From: Glandiceps talaboti
Lineage: Eukaryota; Hemichordata; Enteropneusta; Spengelidae
Direction of reading: 5' to 3'
Assembly: GCF_964340395.1 (NCBI RefSeq)
Contig: NC_135556.1
Span: 67,001 to 131,000, forward strand
Length of the DNA stretch: 64,000 bases
Shown: piece by piece, positions 12,957-24,070 of the stretch
Position numbering within the stretch: the first letter of the stretch is position 1
Layout of the letters: every line of letters starts with the position of its first letter
The notes under the pieces: generated by a model
Told to the model about the DNA's origin: nothing
The model's database searches: none
What the model saw: only the letters and a program-made list of their open reading frames with translations
Program-made: the position numbers and the translations under genes

Positions 12957-13783
12957 TGTCCAAACCTGTCAAAACCGGTCCAAAACCTATCCAAACCTGT
13001 CCAAAACCAGTGCAAACAAGTCAAAACTGATCAAAACCAGTCAATACCGGTTTAAAACCGGTCAAAACTGATCAAAACTAGTCAAAACCTGTCAAAATCG
13101 GTTCAAACCTGTCGAAACCCATCGAAACCAGTCCAAAACTGGTGCAAACAAGTCAAAACCGATCAAAACCAGTCAACACAGGTTTAAAACTGGTCAAAAC
13201 TGATCAAAACTGGTCAACACCTGTGCAAACCTGTCAAACCGGTCCAAACCGGTCAAAAATAGGTGCAAACAACTCAAATCCCATCAAAACTTGTCAAAAC
13301 CTGTCAAAACCTTTCAAAACCGGTCCAAATCGGTCGAAAACCAAGTGAAAACTGGTCAAAACTGGTCCAAACCTGTCCAAACCTGTCCAAACTGGTCTAA
13401 ATGGGTCGGAAAACTGTCAAAACTGGTCAAAACCTGTCAAAACTGGTTCAAACCTGTCGAAACCTATCGAAACCATTCCCAAACTGGTGAAAACAAGTCA
13501 AAACTGATCAAAACCAGTCAACACCGGTTTAAAACCAGTGAAAACTGGTCAAAACCTTTCGCAAACCGGTTTAAAACCAGTTAAATCTGGTCAAAACCTG
13601 TCCAAACCTATCAAAACCGGTCCAAAACCTATCCAAACCTGTCCAAAACCAGTGCAAACAAGTCAAAACTGATCAAAACCAGTCAATACCGGTTTAAAAC
13701 TGGTCAAAACTGATCAAAACTAGTCAAAACCTGTCAAAATCGGTTCAAACCTGTCGAAACCTATCGAAACCAGTCCAAAACTG

Positions 13784-16492
13784 GTGCAAACAAGTCAAAA
13801 CCGATCAAAACCAGTCAACACAGGTTTAAAACTGGTCAAAACTGATCAAAACTGGTCAACACCTGTGCAAACCTGTCAAACCGGTCCAAACCGGTCAAAA
13901 ATAGGTGCAAACAACTCAAATCCCATCAAAACTTGTCAAAACCTGTCAAAACCTTTCAAAACCGGTCCAAATCGGTCGAAAACCAAGTGAAAACTGGTCA
14001 AAACTGGTCCAAACCTGTCCAAACCTGTCCAAACTGGTCTAAATGGGTCGGAAAAATGTCAAAACTGGTCAAAACCTGTGAAAACTGGTTCAAACCTGTC
14101 GAAACCTATCGAAACCATTCCCAAACTGGTGAAAACAAGTCAAAACTGATCAAAACCAGTCAACACCGGTTTAAAACCAGTGAAAACTGGTCAAAACCTT
14201 TCGCAAACCGGTTTAAAACCAGTTAAATCTGGTCAAAACCTGTCCAAACCTTTCAACACCGGTCCAAACCGGTCAAAAACCAGTGCAAACAAGTCAAAAC
14301 TGATCAAAACCAATCAACACTGGTTTTAAACCGGTCAAAACTGATCAAAACTGGTCAAAACCTGTGCAAACAACTCAAAACCCGTCAAAACCTGTCCAAA
14401 CATGTCAAAACCGGTCCAAACCGGTCCAAAACCTATCCAAACCGGTCCAAAACCAGTGCAAACAAGTCAAAACTGATCAAAACCAGTCAACACTGGTTTT
14501 AAACCGGTCAAAACTGATCTAAACTGGTCAAAACCTGTTAAAACCGGTTCAAACCTGTCGAAACCTATCGAAACCAGTCCAAAACTGGTGCAAACAAGTC
14601 AAAACCGATCAAAACCAGTCAACACAGGTTTAAAACCGGTCAAAACTGATCAAAACTGGTCAAAACCTGTCGCAAACCGGTTTAAAACAAGTGAAAACTG
14701 GTCAAAACCTGTGCAAACCTGTCAAACCGGTCCAAAACGGTCAAAAATAGGTGCAAACAACTCAAAACCCCTCAAAACCGATCAAAACTTGTCAAAACCT
14801 GTCCAAACCTTTTAAAACCGGTCCAAACCGGTCGAAAACCAGTGCAAACAAGTCAAAACTGATCAAAATCAGTCAACACTGGTTTTAAATCGGTCAAAAC
14901 TGATCAAAACTGGTCAAAACCTGTCGCAAACATATCAAAACCGGTCCAAAACCTGTCCAAACCGGTCCAAACCTGTCCAAAACCTATCCAAACCTGTCCA
15001 AAACCAGTGCAAACAAGTCAAAACTGATCAAAACCAGTCAATACCGGTTTAAAACCGGTCAAAACTGATCAAAACTAGTCAAAACCTGTCAAAATCGGTT
15101 CAAACCTGTCGAAACCTATCGAAACCAGTCCAAAACTGGTGCAAACAAGTCAAAACCGATCAAAACCAGTCAACACAGGTTTAAAACCGGTCAAAACTGA
15201 TCAAAACTGGTCAACACCTGTGCAAACCTGTCAAACCGGTCCAAACCGGTCAAAAATAGGTGCAAACAACTCAAATCCCATCAAAACTTGTCAAAACCTG
15301 TCAAAACCTTTCAAAACCGGTCCAAATCGGTCGAAAACCAATTGAAAACTGGTCAAAACTGGTCCAAACCTGTCCAAACCTGTCCAAACTGGTCTAAATG
15401 GGTCGGAAAACTGTCAAAACTGGTCAAAACCTGTCAAAACTGGTTCAAACCTGTCGAAACCTATCGAAACCATTCCCAAACTGGTGAAAACAAGTCAAAA
15501 CTGATCAAAACCAGTCAACACCGGTTTAAAACCAGTGAAAACTGGTCAAAACCTTTCGCAAACCGGTTTAAAACCAGTTAAATCTGGTCAAAACCTGTCC
15601 AAACCTTTCAACACCGGTCCAAACCGGTCAAAAACCAGTGCAAACAAGTCAAAACTGATCAAAACCAATCAACACTGGTTTTAAACCGGTCAAAACTGAT
15701 CAAAACTGGTCAAAACCTGTGCAAACAACTCAAAACCCGTCAAAACCTGTCCAAACATGTCAAAACCGGTCCAAACCGGTCCAAAACCTATCCAAACCGG
15801 TCCAAAACCAGTGCAAACAAGTCAAAACTGATCAAAACCAGTCAACACTGGTTTTAAACCGGTCAAAACTGATCTAAACTGGTCAAAACCTGTTAAAACC
15901 GGTTCAAACCTGTCGAAACCTATCGAAACCAGTCCAAAACTGGTGCAAACAAGTCGAAACCGATCAAAACCAGTCAACACAGGTTTAAAACCGGTCAAAA
16001 CTGATCAAAACTGGTCAAAACCTGTCGCAAACCGGTTTAAAACAAGTGAAAACTGGTCAAAACCTGTGCAAACCTGTCAAACCGGTCCAAAACGGTCAAA
16101 ATTAGGTGCAAACAACTCAAAACCCCTCAAAACCGATCAAAACTTGTCAAAACCTGTCCAAACCTTTTAAAACCGGTCCAAACCGGTCGAAAACCAGTGC
16201 AAACAAGTCAAAACTGATCAAAATCAGTCAACACTGGTTTTAAATCGGTCAAAACTGATCAAAACTGGTCAAAACATGTGCAAACATATCAAAACCGGTC
16301 CAAAACCTGTCCAAACCGGTCCAAACCTGTCCAAAACCTATCCAAACCTGTCCAAAACCAGTGCAAACAAGTCAAAACTGATCAAAACCAGTCAATACCG
16401 GTTTAAAACCGGTCAAAACTGATCAAAACTAGTCAAAACCTGTCAAAATCGGTTCAAACCTGTCGAAACCTATCGAAACCAGTCCAAAACTG
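13784..16492. repeat. Type A HOR, two tandem copies of 1,355 and 1,354 bp
   Basis: Modules starting at 13,784 and 15,139 and the next start at 16,493 give periods of 1,355 and 1,354 bp. Internal landmarks follow the same offset (13,933/15,288; 14,588/15,943). Each copy consists of a 742-bp-like part with aaatgggtcgg and a second part containing gtgcaaacatatc or a variant, the sequence that elsewhere leads into the M anchor. Here it leads to ccaaaacctatcc, without the anchor. Confidence 0.85.
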
Positions 16493-19400
16493 GTGCAAAC
16501 AAGTCAAAACCGATCAAAACCAGTCAACACAGGTTTAAAACCGGTCAAAACTGATCAAAACTGGTCAACACCTGTGCAAACCTGTCAAACCCGTCCAAAC
16601 CGGTCAAAAATAGGTGCAAACAACTCAAATCCCATCAAAACTTGTCAAAACCTGTCAAAACCTTTCAAAACCGGTCCAAATCGGTCGAAAACCAAGTGAA
16701 AACTGGTCAAAACTGGTCCAAACTTGTCCAAACCTGTCCAAACTGGTCTAAATGGGTCGGAAAACTGTCAAAACTGGTCAAAACCTGTCAAAACTGGTTC
16801 AAACCTGTCGAAACCTTATGAAACCATTCCCAAACTGGTGAAAACAAGTCAAAACTGATCAAAACCAGTCAACACCGGTTTAAAACCAGTGAAAACTGGT
16901 CAAAACCTTTCGCAAACCGGTTTAAAACCAGTTAAATCTGGTCAAAACCTGTCCAAACCTTTCAACACCGGTCCAAACCGGTCAAAAACCAGTGCAAACA
17001 AGTCAAAACTGATCAAAACCAATCAACACTGGTTTTAAACCGGTCAAAACTGATCAAAACTGGTCAAAACCTGTGCAAACAACTCAAAACCCGTCAAAAC
17101 CTGTCCAAACCTGTCCAAACCGGTCCAAACCAGTCAATATCGGTTTAAAACCGGTCAAAACTGATCAAAACTAGTCAAAACCTGTCAAAATCGGTTCAAA
17201 CCTGTCGAAATCTATCGAAACCAGTCCAAAACTGGTGCAAACAAGTCAAAACCGATCAAAACCAGTCAACACAGGTTTAAAACCGGTCAAAACTGATCAA
17301 AACTGGTCAACACCTGTGCAAACCTGTCAAACCGGTCCAAACCGGTCAAAAATAGGTGCAAACAACTCAAATCCCATCAAAACTTGTCAAAACCTGTCAA
17401 AACCTTTCAAAACCGGTCCAAATCGGTCGAAAACCAAGTGAAAACTGGTCAAAACTGGTCCAAACTTGTCCAAACCTGTCCAAACTGGTCAAAACTGGTC
17501 AAAACCTGTGCAAACAACTCAAAACCCGTCAAAACCTGTCCAAACCTGTCCAAACCGGTCCAAACCAGTCAATATCGGTTTAAAACCGGTCAAAACTGAT
17601 CAAAACTAGTCAAAACCTGTCAAAATCGGTTCAAACCTGTCGAAATCTATCGAAACCAGTCCAAAACTGGTGCAAACAAGTCAAAACCGATCAAAACCAG
17701 TCAACACAGGTTTAAAACCGGTCAAAACTGATCAAAACTGGTCAACACCTGTGCAAACCTGTCAAACCGGTCCAAACCGGTCAAAAATAGGTGCAAACAA
17801 CTCAAATCCCATCAAAACTTGTCAAAACCTGTCAAAACCTTTCAAAACCGGTCCAAATCGGTCGAAAACCAAGTGAAAACTGGTCAAAACTGGTCCAAAC
17901 TTGTCCAAACCTGTCCAAACTGGTCTAAATGGGTCGGAAAACTGTCAAAACTGGTCAAAACCTGTCAAAACTGGTTCAAACCTGTCGAAACCTTATGAAA
18001 CCATTCCCAAACTGGTGAAAACAAGTCAAAACTGATCAAAACCAGTCAACACCGGTTTAAAACCAGTGAAAACTGGTCAAAACCTTTCGCAAACCGGTTT
18101 AAAACCAGTTAAATCTGGTCAAAACCTGTCCAAACCTTTCAACACCGATCCAAACCGGTCAAAAACCAGTGCAAACAAGTCAAAACTGATCAAAACCAAT
18201 CAACACTGGTTTTAAACCGGTCAAAACTGATCAAAACTGGTCAAAACCTGTGCAAACAACTCAAAACCCGTCAAAACCTGTCCAAACCTGTCAAAACCGG
18301 TCCAAACCAGTCAATATCGGTTTAAAACCGGTCAAAACTGATCAAAACTAGTCAAAACCTGTCAAAATCGGTTCAAACCTGTCGAAACCTATCGAAACCA
18401 GTCCAAAACTGGTGCAAACAAGTCAAAACCGATCAAAACCAGTCAACACAGGTTTAAAACTGGTCAAAACTGATCAAAACTGGTCAACACCTGAACAAAC
18501 CTGTCAAACCGGTCCAAACCGGTGAAAAATAGGTGCAAACAACTCAAATCCCATCAAAACTTGTCAAAACCTGTCAAAACCTTTCAAAACCGGTCCAAAT
18601 CGGTCGAAAACCAAGTGAAAACTGGTCAAAACTGGTCCAAACCTGTCCAAACCTGTCCAAACTGGTCTAAATGGGTCGGAAAACTGTCAAAACTGGTCAA
18701 AACCTGTCAAAACTGGTTCAAACCTGTCGAAACCTATCGAAACCATTCCCAAACTGGTGAAAACAAGTCAAAACTGATCAAAACCAGTCAACACCGGTTT
18801 AAAACCAGTGAAAACTGGTCAAAACCTTTCGCAAACCGGTTTAAAACCAGTTAAATCTGGTCAAAACCTGTCCAAACCTTTCAACACCGGTCCAAACCGG
18901 TCAAAAACCAGTGCAAACAAGTCAAAACTGATCAAAACCAATCAACACTGGTTTTAAACCGGTCAAAACTGATCAAAACTGGTCAAAACCTGTGCAAACA
19001 ACTCAAAACCCGTCAAAACCTGTCCAAACATGTCAAAACCGGTCCAAACCGGTCCAAAACCAGTGCAAACAAGTCAAAACTGATCAAAACCAGTCAACAC
19101 TGGTTTTAAACCGGTCAAAACTGATCTAAACTGGTCAAAACCTGTCAAAACCGGTTCAAACCTGTCGAAACCTATCGAAACCAGTCCAAAACTGGTGCAA
19201 ACAAGTCAAAACCGATCAAAACCAGTCAACACAGGTTTAAAACCGGTCAAAACTGATCAAAACTGGTCAAAACCTGTCGCAAACCGGTTTAAAACAAGTG
19301 AAAACTGGTCAAAACCTGTGCAAACCTGTCAAACCGGTGCAAAACGGTCAAAAATAGGTGCAAACAACTCAAAACCCCTCAAAACCGATCAAAACTGGTC

Positions 19401-20670
19401 AAAACCTGTGCAAACATATCAAAACCGGTCCAAAACCTGTCCAAACCGGTCCAAACCTGTCCAAAACCTATCCAAACCTGTCCAAAACCAGTGCAAACAA
19501 GTCAAAACTGATCAAAACCAGTCAATACCGGTTTAAAACCGGTCAAAACAGATCAAAACTAGTCAAAACCTGTCAAAATCGGTTCAAACCTGTCGAAACC
19601 TATCGAAACAAGTCCAAAACTGGTGCAAACAAGTCAAAACCGATCAAAACCAGTCAACACAGGTTTAAAACTGGTCAAAACTGATCAAAACTGGTCAACA
19701 CCTGTGCAAACCTGTCAAACCGGTCCAAACCGGTCAAAAATAGGTGCAAACAACTCAAATCCCATCAAAACTTGTCAAAACCTGTCAAAACTGGTTCAAA
19801 CCTGTCGAAACCTATCGAAACCATTCCCAAACTGGTGAAAACAAGTCAAAACCAATCAAAACCAGTCAACACCGGTTTAAAACCAGTGAAAACTGGTCAA
19901 AACCTTTCGCAAACCGGTTTAAAACCAGTTAAATCTGGTCAAAACCTGTCCAAACCTTTCAACACCGGTCCAAACCGGTCAAAAACCAGTGCAAACAAGT
20001 CAAAACTGATCAAAACCAATCAACACTGGTTTTAAACCGGTCAAAACTGATCAAAACTGGTCAAAACCTGTCAAAACCGGTTCAAACCTGTCGAAACCTA
20101 TCGAAACCAGTCCAAAACTGGTGCAAACAAGTCAAAACCGATCAAAACCAGTCAACACAGTTTTAAAACCGGTCAAAACTGATCAAAACTGGTCAAAACC
20201 TGTCGCAAACCGGTTTAAAACAAGTGAAAACTGGTCAAAACCTGTGCAAACCTGTCAAACCGGTCCAAAACGGTCAAAAATAGGTGCAAACAACTCAAAA
20301 CCCCTCAAAACCGATCAAAACTTGTCAAAACCTGTCCAAACCTTTTAAAACCGGTCCAAACCGGTCGAAAACCAGTGCAAACAAGTCAAAACTGATCAAA
20401 ATCAGTCAACACTGGTTTTAAATCGGTCAAAACTGATCAAAACTGGTCAAAACCTGTGCAAACATATCAAAACCGGTCCAAAACCTGTCCAAACCGGTCC
20501 AAACCTGTCCAAAACCTATCCAAACCTGTCCAAAACCAGTGCAAACAAGTCAAAACTGATCAAAACCAGTCAATACCGGTTTAAAACCGGTCAAAACTGA
20601 TCAAAACTAGTCAAAACCTGTCAAAATCGGTTCAAACCTGTCGAAACCTATCGAAACCAGTCCAAAACTG
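16493..20670. repeat. Type A domain with 742-bp modules and local duplications
   Basis: Module starts at 16,493; 17,235; 17,670; 18,412; 19,623 give spacings of 742, 435, 742 and 1,211 bp, with 1,048 bp to the next at 20,671. The private variant aaccttatgaaacc occurs at about 16,813 and 17,991, which ties the two 742 bp modules to one duplication event. Near 18,490 one module start has mutated (acctgaacaaacc). Near 19,780 a module is shortened by a direct jump from the cttgtcaaaacctgtc part to ggttcaaacctg. Confidence 0.75.
17061..17930. repeat. Recent 435-bp tandem duplication
   Basis: The segment from 17,061 recurs from 17,496. Both copies share the private variants tcaatatcgg, gaaatctatcg and gtccaaacttgtcc, so the duplication is younger than those changes. 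The junction lies at caaactggtcaaaactggtc near 17,481-17,500, where other modules continue into ggtctaaatggg. Confidence 0.85.
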
Positions 20671-23600
20671 GTGCAAACAAGTCAAAACCGATCAAAACCA
20701 GTCAACACAGGTTTAAAACCGGTCAAAACTGATCAAAACTGGTCAACACCTGTGCAAACCTGTCAAACCGGTCCAAACCGGTCAAAAATAGGTGCAAACA
20801 ACTCAAATCCCATCAAAATTTGTCAAAACCTGTCAAAACCTTTCAAAACCGGTCCAAATCGGTCGAATACCAAGTGAAAACTGGTCAAAACTGGTCCAAA
20901 CCTGTCCAAACCTGTCCAAACTGGTCTAAATGGGTCTGAAAACTGTCAAAACTGGTCAAAACCTGTCAAAACTGTTTCAAACCTGTCGAAACCTATCGAA
21001 ACCATTCCCAAACTGGTGAAAACAAGTCAAAACTGATCAAAACCAGTCAACACCGGTTTAAAACCAGTGAAAACTGGTCAAAACCTTTCGCAAACCGGTT
21101 TAAAACCAGTTAAATCTGGTCAAAACCTGTCCAAACCTTTCAACACCGGTCCAAACCGGTCAAAAACCAGTGCAAACAAGTCAAAACTGATCAAAACCAA
21201 TCAACACTGGTTTTAAACCGGTCAAAACTGATCAAAACTGGTCAAAACCTGTGCAAACAACTCAAAACCCGTCAAAACCTGTCCAAACCTGTCAAAACCG
21301 GTCCAAACCAGTCAATACCGATTTAAAACCGGTCAAAACTGATCAAAACTAGTCAAAACCTGTCAAAATCGGTTCAAACCTGTCGAAACCTATCGAAACC
21401 AGTCCAAAACTGGTGCAAACAAGTCAAAACCGATCAAAACCAGTCAACACAGGTTTAAAACTGGTCAAAACTGATCAAAACTGGTCAACACCTGTGCAAA
21501 CCTGTCAAACCGGTCCAAACCGGTCAAAAATAGGTGCAAACAACTCAAATCCCATCAAAACTTGTCAAAACCTGTCAAAACCTTTCAAAACCGGTCCAAA
21601 TCGGTCGATAACCAAGTGAAAACTGGTCAAAACTGGTCCAAACCTGTCCAAACCTGTCCAAACTGGTCTAAATGGGTCGGAAAACTGTCAAAACTGGTCA
21701 AAACCTGTCAAAACTGGTTCAAAGCTGTCGAAACCTATCGAAACCATTCCCAAACTGGTGAAAACAAGTCAAAACTGATCAAAACCAGTCAACACCGGTT
21801 TAAAACCAGTGAAAACTGGTCAAAACCTTTCGCAAACCGGTTTAAAACCAGTTAAATCTGGTCAAAACCTGTCGAAACCTTTCAACACCGGTCCAAACCG
21901 GTCAAAAACCAGTGCAAACAAGTCAAAACTGATCAAAACCAATCAACACTGGTTTTAAACCGGTCAAAACTGATCAAAACTGGTCAAAACCTGTGCAAAC
22001 AACTCAAAACCCGTCAAAACCTGTCCAAACATGTCAAAACCGGTCCAAACCGGTCCAAAACCTATCCAAACCGGTCCAAAACCAGTGCAAACAAGTCAAA
22101 ACTGATCAAAACCAGTCAACACTGGTTTTAAACCGGTCAAAACTGATCTAAACTGGTCAAAACCTGTCAAAACCGGTCCAAAACCAGTGCAAACAAGTCA
22201 AAACTGATCAAAACCAGTCAACACTGGTTTTAAACCGGTCAAAACTGATCTAAACTGGTCAAAACCTGTCAAAACCGGTTCAAACCTGTCGAAACCTATC
22301 GAAACCAGTCCAAAACTGGTGCAAACAAGTCAAAACCGATCAAAACCAGTCAACACAGGTTTAAAACCGGTCAAAACTGATCAAAACTGGTCCAAACCTG
22401 TCGCAAACCGGTTTAAAACAAGTGAAAACTGGTCAAAACCTGTGCAAACCTGTCAAACCGGTCCAAAACGGTCAAAAATATGTGCAAACAACTCAAAACC
22501 CCTCAAAACCGATCAAAACTTGTCAAAACCTGTCCAAACCTTTTAAAACCGGTCCAAACCGGTCGAAAACCAGTGCAAACAAGTCAAAACTGATCAAAAT
22601 CAGTCAACACTGGTTTTAAATCGGTCAAAACTGATCAAAACTGGTCAAAACCTGTGCAAACATATCAAAACCGGTCCAAAACCTGTCCAAACCGGTCCAA
22701 ACCTGTCCAAAACCTATCCAAACCTGTCCAAAACCAGTGCAAACAAGTCAAAACTGATCAAAACCAGTCAATACCGGTTTAAAACCGGTCAAAACTGATC
22801 AAAACTAGTCAAAACCTGTCAAAATCGGTTCAAACCTGTCGAAACCTATCGAAACCAGTCCAAAACTGGTGCAAACAAGTCAAAACCGATCAAAACCAGT
22901 CAACACAGGTTTAAAACCGGTCAAAACTGATCAAAACTGGTCAACACCTGTGCAAACCTGTCAAACCGGTCCAAACCGGTCAAAAATAGGTGCAAACAAC
23001 TCAAATCCCATCAAAACTTGTCAAAACCTGTCAAAACCTTTCAAAACCGGTCCAAATCGGTCGAAAACCAAGTGAAAACAAGTCAAAACTGATCAAAACC
23101 AGTCAACACCGGTTTAAAACCAGTGAAAACTGGTCAAAACCTTTCGCAAACCGGTTTAAAACCAGTTAAATCTGGTCAAAACCTGTCCAAACCTTTCAAC
23201 ACCGGTCCAAACCGGTCAAAAACCAGTGCAAACAAGTCAAAACTGATCAAAACCAATCAACACTGGTTTTAAACCGGTCAAAACTGATCAAAACTGGTCA
23301 AAACCTGTGCAAACAACTCAAAACCCGTCAAAACCTGTCCAAACATGTCAAAACCGGTCCAAACCGGTCCAAAACCTATCCAAACCGGTCCAAAACCAGT
23401 GCAAACAAGTCAAAACTGATCAAAACCAGTCAACACTGGTTTTAAACCGGTCAAAACTGATCTAAACTGGTCAAAACCTGTCAAAACCGGTTCAAACCTG
23501 TCGAAACCTATCGAAACCAGTCCAAAACTGGTGCAAACAAGTCAAAACCGATCAAAACCAGTCAACACAGGTTTAAAACCGGTCAAAACTGATCAAAACT

Positions 23601-24070
23601 GGTCAAAACCTGTCGCAAACCGGTTTAAAACAAGTGAAAACTGGTCAAAACCTGTGCAAACCTGTCAAACCGGTCCAAAACGGTCAAAAATAGGTGCAAA
23701 CAACTCAAAACCGATCAAAACTTGTCAAAACCTGTCCAAACCTTTTAAAACCGGTCCAAACCGGTCGAAAACCAGTGCAAACAAGTCAAAACTGATCAAA
23801 ATCAGTCAACACTGGTTTTAAATCGGTCAAAACTGATCAAAACTGGTCAAAACCTGTGCAAACATATCAAAACCGGTCCAAAACCTGTCCAAACCGGTCC
23901 AAACCTGTCCAAAACCTATCCAAACCTGTCCAAAACCAGTGCAAACAAGTCAAAACTGATCAAAACCAGTCAATACCGGTTTAAAACCGGTCAAAACTGA
24001 TCAAAACTAGTCAAAACCTGTCAAAATCGGTTCAAACCTGTCGAAACCTATCGAAACCAGTCCAAAACTG
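20671..24070. repeat. Type A modules with a 102-bp gain and a 142-bp loss
   Basis: Module starts at 20,671; 21,413; 22,869 and 24,071 give spacings of 742, 1,456 and 1,202 bp. The standard period is 1,354 bp. The first deviation is explained by a 102 bp tandem duplication at about 22,081-22,284. The second is explained by a 142 bp deletion at about 23,077 plus a 10 bp loss near 23,708, where one decamer of acccctcaaaaccg is missing. Confidence 0.8.
22081..22284. repeat. 102-bp tandem duplication
   Basis: The motif accagtgcaaacaagtc begins at 22,081 and again at 22,183, and the following hundred bases repeat, including the variant gatctaaactgg. The other 1,354 bp copies have this segment once. 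Confidence 0.85.

Larger units (their letters stand above)
7017..13783. repeat. Type A domain, irregular module spacing
   Basis: Type A modules (start motif gtgcaaacaagtcaaaaccg followed by tggtcaacacctg) begin at 7,129; 7,923; 9,265; 10,000; 11,790; 12,654; and 13,142. Their spacings of 794, 1,342, 735, 1,790, 864 and 488 bp show no fixed HOR period. The segment 10,000-11,789 and what follows share a 1,790 bp offset (10,149 to 11,939; 10,345 to 12,135). Two parts are near-copies of the window start (8,360-9,181 and 10,529-12,956). No M landmark is present. Confidence 0.8.
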
